This document shows positions 32,228 through 39,830 of a DNA stretch of 51,167 bases, in pieces (position 1 is the first letter of the stretch; each line of letters begins with the position of its first letter). This stretch comes from Pseudomonadota bacterium (lineage in GTDB: Bacteria; Pseudomonadota; Alphaproteobacteria; Rhizobiales; Hyphomicrobiaceae): positions 1 through 51,167 of the forward strand of contig JAEZRM010000051.1 of NCBI GenBank assembly GCA_023412805.1, given 5' to 3'. The notes under the pieces were generated by a model that was given only the letters and a program-made list of their open reading frames with translations, did not search any database and was not told the origin of the DNA. The translations under genes and the position numbers were made by a program.

Positions 32228-33574
32228 CTACTTCGCCTTCAGCAGCGTTTCGACTTCCAGCAGGACGAACTCGTTGTCGTCGACCATGTTGGGGTTGCGG
32301 CTCGTCGAGAATGGCAGGTTGTTGTCGTTGCCGACGATGATGTGGCGCGCATCGACAACGTCCACGTTCTCGATCGTGAAGAACGGGAACTTCAGCACGC
32401 CGTCATTGAGCGGCTTCAGCGCCTTCTTGTCGGGATCCTGGATCTTCAGCAGATCGATGTAGCCGATCTTGCGCACAGGCCCGCCGACGTTCGCCTCCGT
32501 CATCTCGATCTTCACGATGCGCTTGAACTTCGCGATGTCGTCGAAGCAATCGGTGCTCTTCTTGCCTTCTGGGCACGCCTTGTCGGCAGTGCCTTCCTTG
32601 TCGTCGCGCTCGATCACGAGTGCCGTCGTCGCGTCGATCATGTTGAAGTCGCCGATGGCCTCGCCGCCGGGTTCGAGCACATACTTCCAGTGGCGCCCCG
32701 TCCACTTCTCGTCCGCGACGGAAAACTCGAGAACGCGCAACGCGGTTTTGCCGTCGACCTTCTCCCAGTCCTTCTTCTCGGCATCCCAGAGCGGACCTTC
32801 GAGCATGCCATAGATGAACTTGCCGTCCTTCGACGCGGCGAAGCCCTCATAGCCCTTGGAACGGCGCAGATTGACCGCGGCATTCGTGGCGCCGGGATTG
32901 GCGGCCGTGACCGAATAGTGGTCCGGAGAGCGAACGGGCTTGCCGTCCGCGAGCGTCTCGAACAGCGCTTCGACCTTGCCGTTCATGTCGGCGCGAATGA
33001 CGTACGGCCCGAACTCCTCGCCGATCCAGATTTTGTCGCCGATGATCTGGAAGCCTTCGAGATCGAGATCGGCGCCGGTCAGATAGCGCTTCTCGGTGCC
33101 CTCGTGGACAATGCGGAAGGGAACCTTCTTGTCGGGGTCGTGCAGGAAGATCGTCTTCAGGCGCTCGACGGAGCCCTTGTCCCAATCCATGCGATAGTGA
33201 TTGAGGAACAGCGCCGCATCCGGCGAGTTGGCTTTGGAGCCGAAGCCGTTGTCGATGATCACCCAGAACGTGCCGTCGGGCATCCGCTTGATGCCGGAAT
33301 GGCCCTGCACCGGCTGGCCCTTGAACGGCACGCTGAGCCCGGTCGGACGCCCGCGCGATTTGCCCTCCACCGAGCCGAGTGCCTCCACGCGCGTCGGCCC
33401 GGTGGCGAACTTGCCCGAGGTCTTGAGGTCGGCGGGCGCATCAGCCGGGGGTTCGATGAAGGTCGCAGCCGGCAGCACGACGTGGCCGGCGAGCGTGGCC
33501 TGATGTTCGGTGGCGGCAGCGGCCGATAGGGCGAGCAGCGAAACAGTGGAAGCGAGCATAAGTCGACGTAGCAT
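32228..33574 (-). CDS. Exported esterase-like phytase-family protein
   Basis: The 448-aa protein has a Sec signal peptide (LMLASTVSLLALSAAAATE). The mature part matches the esterase-like activity of phytase family, a beta-propeller-like fold. Segments include HSGIKRMPDGTFWVIIDNGFGSKANSPDAALFL, LDLEGFQIIGDKIWIGEEFGPYVIRADM, RSKGYEGFAASKDGKFIYGMLEGPLWD and FFTIENVDVVDARHIIVGNDNNLPFS. These acidic, Asn-rich loops probably bind Ca2+. The real reaction is unproven in the family; phosphoester hydrolysis in the periplasm is the usual guess. It stands alone between its own terminator and a 250-bp leader. Confidence 0.85.
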   Translation of the reverse strand: MLRRLMLASTVSLLALSAAAATEHQATLAGHVVLPAATFIEPPADAPADLKTSGKFATGPTRVEALGSVEGKSRGRPTGLSVPFKGQPVQGHSGIKRMPDGTFWVIIDNGFGSKANSPDAALFLNHYRMDWDKGSVERLKTIFLHDPDKKVPFRIVHEGTEKRYLTGADLDLEGFQIIGDKIWIGEEFGPYVIRADMNGKVEALFETLADGKPVRSPDHYSVTAANPGATNAAVNLRRSKGYEGFAASKDGKFIYGMLEGPLWDAEKKDWEKVDGKTALRVLEFSVADEKWTGRHWKYVLEPGGEAIGDFNMIDATTALVIERDDKEGTADKACPEGKKSTDCFDDIAKFKRIVKIEMTEANVGGPVRKIGYIDLLKIQDPDKKALKPLNDGVLKFPFFTIENVDVVDARHIIVGNDNNLPFSTSRNPNMVDDNEFVLLEVETLLKAK

Positions 33575-33831
33575 TGTGGTCTCCTATTGCGGACGACCCC
33601 CAATAGGTTTGGCGCATGTCATGCGTGCTGCAGTTTTGCGACGCCGGCACGACAACTGAGGCCGTGCCCGTCATTCGAGCAACCTGTGCCGCAAGGGTGC
33701 CCTTCTTGGGTGCTGTTAATCGTTTTCGTGGATTGGCCTACCGATCTTGGCAATGGACTACTCTAATGGACGGCGCACATTACGCATCCGCAGGGGGCGC
33801 GGGGGAAAAGGCCGTTTCGGGGCGCAGCAAA

Positions 33832-35325
33832 ATGGCTGAGGGAAAGTCGCTCGGCTTCATGAGCCGGGTTCGTGTGGAGGGGTCCGCCCGCCAGCATCTG
33901 GAGGCTGCGGCCATCATCGGTGCGGCCGTTTTCGTGGCGGCTCTGCTCGGGGTGGCGCTGCGGTCGGCCAATCTGCTCGCCGCCATCTCGCCGGCCAATG
34001 CGATCCTGCTCGGTCTTATGGTGCGCTTTCCGCATCTGGCGACGCCTGCCGGCTGGCTTGCTGCCGCCGTTGCCTATGTCCTCGCTGATCTGCTGACGGG
34101 CAACAGTCTCGTCAATGCCCTGGTTCTCACGGTCTCGGGCCTCGCCGGCGTGGTCGCGGGTTACGCTCTTCTGATGCGGCTTAGCGATGACGATCGCCGT
34201 CTCGTCGGTCCCATGGCTGTGCTGCGCTTGTCGATCGTCCTGGTCGTCGCGGCTGCCATCGCCGCGCTCGTCGGCACGCTCGGCAATTTCTCGACGCTGT
34301 CGAGCGCACCGCTCACGGGCTTTGCCTATTGGCTTGTCGGCGAACTCGTGAACACGCTCGCCATCGTACCGTTGCTGCTCGCGATGCCGGATGGCCTCAT
34401 TCGCCAGTACGACTTGAAAAGTCGGCCCGACTTCAGCCAGATCGACTATGTCGCGCTGGCGCCGGCGGTGACGCTGCTCATGGCCTGCATTGCGGCGCTC
34501 TTCGTCGGCGGCCCCGGCGCGCTCGCCCTGCCGCTCGTCGCGCTGCTCTGGTGCGGTCTGACCTACAGTGTGTTCGCGACGGCCGCATTGACGCTCGTCG
34601 CCGGTGTCTGGCTCATCGGCGGGCTCTCACTCGAGCTGATCACAGGTTGGCCCGACGTCGACGAGGGGGCCTCGCTCATTTCCGCGCGACTTGCCGTCAC
34701 GCTCACCGGCCTCGCGCCGTTGACGCTCGCAAGCACGATGGCCGCACACAACGATCTACGCGAACGCTTCGACCTTCTGGCGTCGTACGATGTGCTGAGC
34801 GGGCTTCTCACTCGGCACGCCTTCGCCGATGGTGCCGAGCAGCTCCTTGCCGAGGCGCGGTCTGCCAACGCGCCCGTTGCCGTGCTCATGCTGGACGTCG
34901 ACCATTTCAAGAAGATCAATCACACGCACGGCCATTGGGCCGGTGATCGCGCCATCCAGACCTTTGCCGCAGTCGCCCGCAATGCGCTAGGCGACAGCGC
35001 GCTCATCGGTCGGCTCGGCGGCGAGGAGTTCGCCGCGCTCATGGTCGGCTGCACGCCGTACGAGGCTGCCGCGGCTGCAGAGCGCGTCCGGCAAGCCTTC
35101 ATCGCGACGCCGATCGATCTCGGCAGCGGCCGCCGTGTCGATGCGACACTCAGCATCGGGCTCGGTTGTGCAGTCGTGGCGCCTGCATCGATCGAGCCGC
35201 TGCTGCAAGTTGCGGACGAAGCGCTTTCGCTCGCCAAGGGCGGCGGCCGCAACCGCATTGTGCGACGGGATCTTTCACCGCCCGCACCCTCGATGACAAC
35301 CGCAAGCGTTCGCACGGCGCGATAG
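33832..35325 (+). CDS. Membrane diguanylate cyclase (MASE1-like + GGDEF)
   Basis: The start is taken at ATG 33832 (GGGG 9 bases before), although the frame is open to 33616. The 497-aa product has an N-terminal eight-helix MASE1-like sensor (SANLLAAISPANAILLGLMVRFP, LVGELVNTLAIVPLLL). A GGDEF domain from about residue 310 has DVLSGLLTRHAF, LMLDVDHFKKINHTHGHWAGDRAI and the active-site GGEEF near residue 400. The inhibitory I-site RxxD is missing (ALGD instead), so product inhibition is probably lost. It makes c-di-GMP in response to an unknown membrane signal. There is no EAL domain. Confidence 0.9.
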   Translation: MAEGKSLGFMSRVRVEGSARQHLEAAAIIGAAVFVAALLGVALRSANLLAAISPANAILLGLMVRFPHLATPAGWLAAAVAYVLADLLTGNSLVNALVLTVSGLAGVVAGYALLMRLSDDDRRLVGPMAVLRLSIVLVVAAAIAALVGTLGNFSTLSSAPLTGFAYWLVGELVNTLAIVPLLLAMPDGLIRQYDLKSRPDFSQIDYVALAPAVTLLMACIAALFVGGPGALALPLVALLWCGLTYSVFATAALTLVAGVWLIGGLSLELITGWPDVDEGASLISARLAVTLTGLAPLTLASTMAAHNDLRERFDLLASYDVLSGLLTRHAFADGAEQLLAEARSANAPVAVLMLDVDHFKKINHTHGHWAGDRAIQTFAAVARNALGDSALIGRLGGEEFAALMVGCTPYEAAAAAERVRQAFIATPIDLGSGRRVDATLSIGLGCAVVAPASIEPLLQVADEALSLAKGGGRNRIVRRDLSPPAPSMTTASVRTAR

Positions 35326-35355
35326 TCGCAACGACCGCCCGCGCCGCCTGAGCCT

Positions 35356-36096
35356 TTAGATCAGCGCGCGCACGGTCAAATACACGCCGAGCAACAGCAG
35401 GCCGATGAAGAAGCAGCGCCTGAACGTCGCCGGCGACATGCGCAGCCGCAGCACCTGCCCGAGCCACATGCCGACGCATGCCATGGCCAGCGCACCGAGC
35501 GCAGGTCCGGCGAGGCCTGCCCCGAGCGCATTGTCGAAGACGAGATTGACGGTCAACGCCGCTGTCGAGACGGTAAAGGACAGCCCGAGCGCCTGGATGA
35601 GATCCTCCTTCTCGAGGCCGATGGCCTGAAGATAAGGCACGGCCGGAATGACGAAGACGCCCGTCGCCGCGGTAATGAGCCCTGTCACGGCACCGACCAA
35701 CGGCCCCGCCCACACCTCGCGTGATGGCGCAATGGAGAAGCGCACCGCCGCCAATCCCGTCACGGCATAAAGCGCGAGGGCGACACCGAGCATGGCCGTG
35801 CCATAGCGCGCGCTGGCGCCCGTCATGAAGCCGATGCCCGCCCAGGTGCCGAGGCACACGCCCGCCATCATCGGCCACAGACGACGCACGACCGTGCGAA
35901 ACGACGGCCCCGCCATCATCTGCCAGAAATTCGTGACGAACGACGGCAGCGCCAGCAGCGCCGCCGCCTGCACGGGCGGCATGACGAGTGCCAGAAGTCC
36001 CATGGAGATTGTCGGCAGTCCGAGGCCGATCACGCCCTTGGTCAACCCGGCGAGAACGAATACGGCGGCAATGAAGATGGAGATCGCGTCGATCAT
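35356..36096 (-). CDS. TauE/SafE family anion exporter
   Basis: The 246-aa inner-membrane protein has about eight hydrophobic segments and the two TauE/SafE repeats. The first carries AGLTKGVIGLGLPTISMGLLALVMPPVQAAALLALPSFVTNFWQ; the second carries VGAVTGLITAATGVFVIPAVPYLQAIGL. The family exports sulfite, sulfoacetate or similar small anions. ATG 36096 is preferred over a GTG six codons upstream because it begins the first helix. The gene is divergent from a lysR gene with a perfect operator-like inverted repeat between them, so LysR-controlled export is inferred. Confidence 0.9.
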   Translation of the reverse strand: MIDAISIFIAAVFVLAGLTKGVIGLGLPTISMGLLALVMPPVQAAALLALPSFVTNFWQMMAGPSFRTVVRRLWPMMAGVCLGTWAGIGFMTGASARYGTAMLGVALALYAVTGLAAVRFSIAPSREVWAGPLVGAVTGLITAATGVFVIPAVPYLQAIGLEKEDLIQALGLSFTVSTAALTVNLVFDNALGAGLAGPALGALAMACVGMWLGQVLRLRMSPATFRRCFFIGLLLLGVYLTVRALI

Positions 36097-36148
36097 GCCC
36101 GTCTTCTGGCCCACCCACGCAAGATTCGCAATCCGTAGAATATGGAGT

Positions 36149-36173
36149 TAGCCTTTGTCTAAACCGAAGGCTA
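36149..36173. promoter_or_regulatory. LysR-type operator (TAGCCTT-N11-AAGGCTA)
   Basis: The arms TAGCCTT (36149-36155) and AAGGCTA (36167-36173) are exact reverse complements separated by 11 bases, and so contain the T-N11-A core that LysR-type regulators bind. The site lies 16 bases before the LysR start and about 50 bases before the divergent exporter gene. This arrangement allows autoregulation and control of the exporter together. Confidence 0.75.
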
Positions 36174-36189
36174 GGATTCGGGAGACGTC

Positions 36190-37089
36190 ATGCGCTTCGA
36201 TCTCGTCGATCTCCGCTTGTTTCTGCACGTCGCCGATACCGCCAGCATCACACATGGTGCCGAGCGCGCCCATCTGGCGCTCGCCTCAGCCAGTGCACGC
36301 ATTCGCGGCATGGAGGAAGCCCTCGGCGTCGCGCTGCTCAAACGCGGCCGCCGGGGCGTGGCACTGACACCCGCCGGGCAATGCCTCCTCGATCATGCGC
36401 GCATCGTCACGCAGCAGATCGAAGCCATGCGCGGTGATCTCGGTGCTTTCGCGCGCGGGCTCGGCGGCAGCGTCCACGTGCTCTCGAACACGGCCGCCTT
36501 CAGCGAGCATCTGCCGCGGGCGCTCGCGGCTTTCCTCAAGACCAATCCCACCATCAGCGTCGATCTCGAAGAGCGCGAAAGCGCCAGCATCGCTGAAGCG
36601 ATCGCGGCCGGCGTAGCCGACATCGGAATCATGACGGATGCCGTGGTTGCGGAGAGCGTGCGCGCGCATCCCTTCCGCGAGGACCGGCTCGTGCTCGTCG
36701 TGCCAAAGAATGATGAACTCGTCGCGCGGCGGCGCGTGCATCTCCATGAGGTGATCGAGCGGCCATTTGTCGGCCTTCCCCGCCAGAGTGCACTGCAGCG
36801 GCATCTCGCGGGGCATGCCGCGCGTCTCGGCAAGGCCATGCGCGTTCGTGTCGGCGTCGGTGGGTTCGACGAAGTCTGCCGCATGGTCGAGACGGGGGTG
36901 GGCATCGCCATCATTCCGGAGGCGGCGGCGAAGCGCTGCAGGCGCAGCATGGGCGTGGCGATCGTCGCTCTTGCCGAAACATGGGCGCGGCGACGTCTTA
37001 TGATTTGCGTGCGCGCATCGGGCCGTCTGCCCGCTCCTGCCGCGCGCCTCTTCCAGCATCTCATGCAGTCAGCCGGGGCGAGCAGCTGA
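36190..37089 (+). CDS. LysR-family transcriptional regulator
   Basis: The 299-aa protein has the N-terminal LysR HTH (LVDLRLFLHVADTASITHGAERAHLALASASARIRGMEEALGVALLKRGRRGVALTPAG) and a type-2 periplasmic-binding-like effector domain (TISVDLEERESASIAEAIAAGVADIGIM). The late signature MVETGVGIAIIPEAAAKR completes the fold. It resembles LysR regulators that control small-anion exporters. GGAGACGTC precedes the ATG. The inducer is not predictable from sequence; sulfite or an organosulfonate would fit the neighbour. Confidence 0.93.
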   Translation: MRFDLVDLRLFLHVADTASITHGAERAHLALASASARIRGMEEALGVALLKRGRRGVALTPAGQCLLDHARIVTQQIEAMRGDLGAFARGLGGSVHVLSNTAAFSEHLPRALAAFLKTNPTISVDLEERESASIAEAIAAGVADIGIMTDAVVAESVRAHPFREDRLVLVVPKNDELVARRRVHLHEVIERPFVGLPRQSALQRHLAGHAARLGKAMRVRVGVGGFDEVCRMVETGVGIAIIPEAAAKRCRRSMGVAIVALAETWARRRLMICVRASGRLPAPAARLFQHLMQSAGASS

Positions 37090-37093
37090 TCCT

Positions 37094-37732
37094 TCAAGCG
37101 GGCTGCTGCTTGAGCCCACGAAGGGTTTTCACCTCCTGTTCGAGCCGCTGCACGTCGTCGAACAGACGGCGGCTCGCGAGCTGAAGGAGATAGAACCCGA
37201 ACTTGGGACTCTGGAAATAAAGCGACTTCGCCTGCTCGTAGGTGATTTCCAAGATCTCGCTATCGGTGGTGCATTCGATGGTCCGCGTTCGCGTGTGGTC
37301 CGGCGCGAGAAGACCAAGCTCGCCGATGAACTGGCCCTCGCGGATATCGATGCCGAGATCGGTAATGCGGAAAGCACCATCCACCACGAACATCATCCGG
37401 TCCGCCGTGTCGCCCTTACGGAACAGCGTATCCCCCGCCTTGACGGTGCGCGGCGTCGTCACGGATCGGAGCCAATCCATGTCGACCTCGCCGTGGCTCG
37501 CAGCCTCCACCTTGCGCACGAGCGCAAGGATCTGCGTGAGCCGGAGAATGTTGAGCGGCAGCAGAATGCAATGCAGCAGCATGATGGGATAGGCGCTGCT
37601 CTGGTAGCCGTAGGCGATGAAGAAGATGTTGCTCAGGATGCCGACGATGCGCAGATGCACCATGGTCGTCATCGAAAATGTGAGCAGGACGAGGAGTGCC
37701 GCCGTGTAGCCCAAGGCTTCCGTGGGAGACAT
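37094..37732 (-). CDS. Membrane protein with C-terminal cyclic-nucleotide-binding domain
   Basis: The 212-aa protein begins with three hydrophobic segments (residues 6-22, 27-43 and 48-66). A Crp/cNMP-binding beta-roll follows from about residue 85 (VKAGDTLFRKGDTADRMMFVVDG, then IDIREGQFIGELGLLAPDHTRTRTIECTTDSEIL), with a C-terminal helix. The phosphate-binding-cassette-like GELGLLAPDHTRT keeps GE and R but not the full RTA pattern. No HTH follows, so it is not a transcription factor. The layout recalls eukaryotic Popeye-domain proteins, which have three TM helices and a cNMP domain. It may sense a nucleotide at the membrane; the effector and partner are unknown. It converges with the LysR gene. 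Confidence 0.85.
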   Translation of the reverse strand: MSPTEALGYTAALLVLLTFSMTTMVHLRIVGILSNIFFIAYGYQSSAYPIMLLHCILLPLNILRLTQILALVRKVEAASHGEVDMDWLRSVTTPRTVKAGDTLFRKGDTADRMMFVVDGAFRITDLGIDIREGQFIGELGLLAPDHTRTRTIECTTDSEILEITYEQAKSLYFQSPKFGFYLLQLASRRLFDDVQRLEQEVKTLRGLKQQPA

Positions 37733-37911
37733 GAAACGTCCTTTGCCGACAATGTATGAAGGCGTGCGCCGGTCACCCTAATCCAACACGAGCCCGGCTA
37801 GCGATGGCCTTTGTGTGCACTGCGCCGACGCTTGCCACCCTCGGCCGGCCCTGCTTTAAGCTCTGCGCGCGAACTTGCGCCCCAATCCAGCTTCAAAGAC
37901 GGAGATGTGCC

Positions 37912-38910
37912 GTGTCCTCGATCCCAACAACAATGACCGGCATCGCGCTCAACGGCAAAGGCGGCCCGGAAGTCCTTCAGCCGACGTCCATGCCGGTACC
38001 GCAGGTGGGTCACGGCCAGATCCTCGTGAAGGTCGCGGCCGCCGGCGTCAATCGCCCGGACGTTCAGCAGCGCATGGGCGCCTATCCGCCGCCGCCCGGA
38101 CATTCGCCGCTTCCCGGTCTCGAGATCGCCGGCGAGGTTGCCGCCGTTGGCCCGGGTGTCGCGCGCTGGAAAGTCGGCGACAAGGTCTGCGCGCTCGTCA
38201 ATGGCGGCGGCTATGCCGAATACTGCGTCGCCGAGGATGTGCAGGCCCTGCCAATCCCCAAGGGCCTTTCCATGGCCGAAGCGGGCGGCGTTCCCGAGAC
38301 CTACTTCACTGTCTGGAACAATGTGTTCGAGCGCGGCGGGCTGGAGGCTGGCGATTGGTTCCTCGTGCACGGCGGCACGAGCGGCATCGGCACGACGGCC
38401 ATACAACTTGCCAAGGCCTTCGGCGCTCGCGTGGTCGCGACCGCGGGCAGTGCCGACAAGTGCCAGGTCTGCCGTGATCTCGGTGCGGATGTCGCGGTCG
38501 ACTACAAGACCGAGGACTTCGTCGCCGTCGTGAAGGAGGCAACCGGCGGGCACGGCATCGACGTCACGCTCGACATGGTCGGCGGCGACTACACCGAGAA
38601 AAACATCGCCGCCGCCGCCGAGGATGGCCGCATCGTTCAGATCGCGACGCTCGCCGGGCCAATGACCACGTTCACGCTGCCGCGCCTCATGATGAAGCGT
38701 CTCACACTGACGGGCTCCACGCTCCGCCCGCGCACACGCGATGTGAAAGCCCGCTTCGCCCGCGCGCTCGAAAAGAAGGCTTGGCCACTCATCGAGTCGG
38801 GTCGCGTGAAAATCGTTATGGACTCGACGTTCCCGCTCGCTCAGGCATCCGAGGCTCACAAGCGCATGGAGACGAGCCAGCACGTCGGCAAGATCGTGCT
38901 CACGGTCTGA
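37912..38910 (+). CDS. NAD(P)H quinone oxidoreductase, PIG3/zeta-crystallin type
   Basis: The 332-aa medium-chain dehydrogenase/reductase has the QOR/TP53I3 pattern. The catalytic-domain segments are VAAAGVNRPDVQQRMGAYPPPPG and LPGLEIAGEVAAVG. The Rossmann motif is LVHGGTSGIGTTAIQLAKAFGARVVAT, and the GSTLRPRTRDVKARFA segment is typical of the subfamily. It has no zinc-binding Cys cluster. The start is GTG 37912, with GGAG 7 bases upstream; an ATG seven codons later is possible. It reduces quinones with NADPH. Its stop is 29 bases before the acyltransferase gene. Confidence 0.9.
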   Translation: MSSIPTTMTGIALNGKGGPEVLQPTSMPVPQVGHGQILVKVAAAGVNRPDVQQRMGAYPPPPGHSPLPGLEIAGEVAAVGPGVARWKVGDKVCALVNGGGYAEYCVAEDVQALPIPKGLSMAEAGGVPETYFTVWNNVFERGGLEAGDWFLVHGGTSGIGTTAIQLAKAFGARVVATAGSADKCQVCRDLGADVAVDYKTEDFVAVVKEATGGHGIDVTLDMVGGDYTEKNIAAAAEDGRIVQIATLAGPMTTFTLPRLMMKRLTLTGSTLRPRTRDVKARFARALEKKAWPLIESGRVKIVMDSTFPLAQASEAHKRMETSQHVGKIVLTV

Positions 38911-38939
38911 GGCGCGGACATCTCGGCAGGACCGCGGCC

Positions 38940-39722
38940 ATGACCCTCGTGCGCTCGCTCGTCTACTTCGTCGTGTTCTACGTCGTCACGGCGCTGTTCG
39001 TGGTGCTCGGGAGCTGGCTCTTTGTCGCGCCACGCTCGTGGGCCATGAAGGGGCTCGCGATCCACGGCAGTACCTGCACCTGGCTGCTGCGCGTCATTTG
39101 CGGCACGCGCATGGAGGTGCGCGGGGCTGAGAAGCTACCGCCCGGCGCGTGCCTCGTCGTATCGAAGCATCAATCGGCGTGGGATACGTTTGCCCTCATT
39201 CCGCTCTTCCATGATCCCGCGATCGTGCTGAAGGAGGAACTCAAGTACATCCCGTTCTACGGCTGGTTCTGTCTCAAGTTCGAGCACATCCTCGTCAGTC
39301 GTGAGCGCGCGAGCGCAGCCCTCAAGAAGCTCGTCGCCGACGCCAAGGACCGCGCCGCCGAGGGCCGCGAGGTCTTCATCTTTCCCGAGGGCACGCGTCG
39401 CCCGCCCGGCGCCGAACCCGACTACAAGCCGGGTTATGTCGCGCTCTACGAGGGCCTCGATCTGCCCTGCTATCCGCTCGCCCTCAACTCGGGCCTCTAC
39501 TGGCCGCGCCGCCAGCTCGTCCGCCATCCCGGCACGATCATCGTCGAGATCCTCGATCCGATCCCCCCGGGCCTCTCACGCAAGGAATTCCGCCGCGAGC
39601 TCGAAGCCCGCCTCGAAGCCGCCAGCAATCGGCTGCTGCAGGAGGCCGCCGCGTCGCCCAACCCGCCGCCGCTGCCACCGACGGCCATCGCCCGCCTCGC
39701 CGAGCTTGCGAAGGCGCTCTGA
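38940..39722 (+). CDS. plsC: 1-acyl-glycerol-3-phosphate acyltransferase (PlsC-like)
   Basis: The 260-aa membrane enzyme has an N-terminal helix (SLVYFVVFYVVTALFVVLGSWLF). The acyltransferase motifs are SKHQSAWDTFAL (block I HxxxxD), PFYGWFCLKFEHILVSRE (block II), FPEGTRRPPGAEPDYKPG (block III) and CYPLALNSGLYW (block IV). It should acylate lysophosphatidic acid at the inner membrane to make phosphatidic acid. A Pro-rich tail (PNPPPLPPT) follows. The start is ATG 38940, since codons further upstream lie in the oxidoreductase gene. The gene ends just before the nrdJ promoter at 39744-39800. Confidence 0.92.
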   Translation: MTLVRSLVYFVVFYVVTALFVVLGSWLFVAPRSWAMKGLAIHGSTCTWLLRVICGTRMEVRGAEKLPPGACLVVSKHQSAWDTFALIPLFHDPAIVLKEELKYIPFYGWFCLKFEHILVSRERASAALKKLVADAKDRAAEGREVFIFPEGTRRPPGAEPDYKPGYVALYEGLDLPCYPLALNSGLYWPRRQLVRHPGTIIVEILDPIPPGLSRKEFRRELEARLEAASNRLLQEAAASPNPPPLPPTAIARLAELAKAL

Positions 39723-39743
39723 GTGCCCTGCTGAGTATCGCGA

Positions 39744-39758
39744 GAACGTTAACGGAAC
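39744..39758 (+). promoter_or_regulatory. LexA box 1 (GAAC-N7-GAAC) upstream of nrdJ
   Basis: The bases GAACGTTAACGGAAC fit GAAC-N7-GAAC exactly. This is the reverse complement of the alphaproteobacterial SOS box GTTC-N7-GTTC. It lies 7 bases upstream of the -35 candidate and shares 13 of 15 bases with box 2. Confidence 0.75.
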
Positions 39759-39765
39759 ATTCTCA

Positions 39766-39794
39766 TTGACGGAACGTTTCCGGAACACTATATA
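39766..39794 (+). promoter_or_regulatory. nrdJ promoter (-35 TTGACG, -10 TATATA)
   Basis: TTGACG at 39766-39771 and TATATA at 39789-39794 are separated by 17 bases, an ideal sigma70-type arrangement. LexA box 2 fills the spacer and the NrdR-like box covers the -10 region, so both regulators would compete with RNA polymerase. Transcription would start near 39801, leaving a leader of about 30 bases that ends in TTGAGGAG just before the ATG. Confidence 0.65.
39772..39786 (+). promoter_or_regulatory. LexA box 2 (GAAC-N7-GAAC) in the nrdJ promoter
   Basis: The bases GAACGTTTCCGGAAC fit GAAC-N7-GAAC exactly. The box starts 28 bases after box 1, between the -35 and -10 elements, where a bound repressor would block transcription. 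Its end overlaps the first two bases of the NrdR-like box. Confidence 0.8.
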
Positions 39795-39800
39795 TTGGTG
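39785..39800 (+). promoter_or_regulatory. NrdR-like box over the nrdJ -10 region
   Basis: The sequence ACACTATATATTGGTG closely follows the published NrdR box pattern acaCwAtATaTwGtgt, with 14 or so of 16 positions fitting. NrdR represses ribonucleotide reductase genes when dATP is high. NrdR normally uses two boxes; a second good match was not found, so binding may be single-site or weak. Confidence 0.65.
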
Positions 39801-39830
39801 CCTAGTTCTCGTTGAGGAGCGCCCGGCAGC

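Noticed and set aside
33616..33831. Longer N-terminus of the GGDEF protein
   Set aside because: The 72 extra codons are polar, lack similarity to MASE1 proteins and have a weaker ribosome site than ATG 33832.
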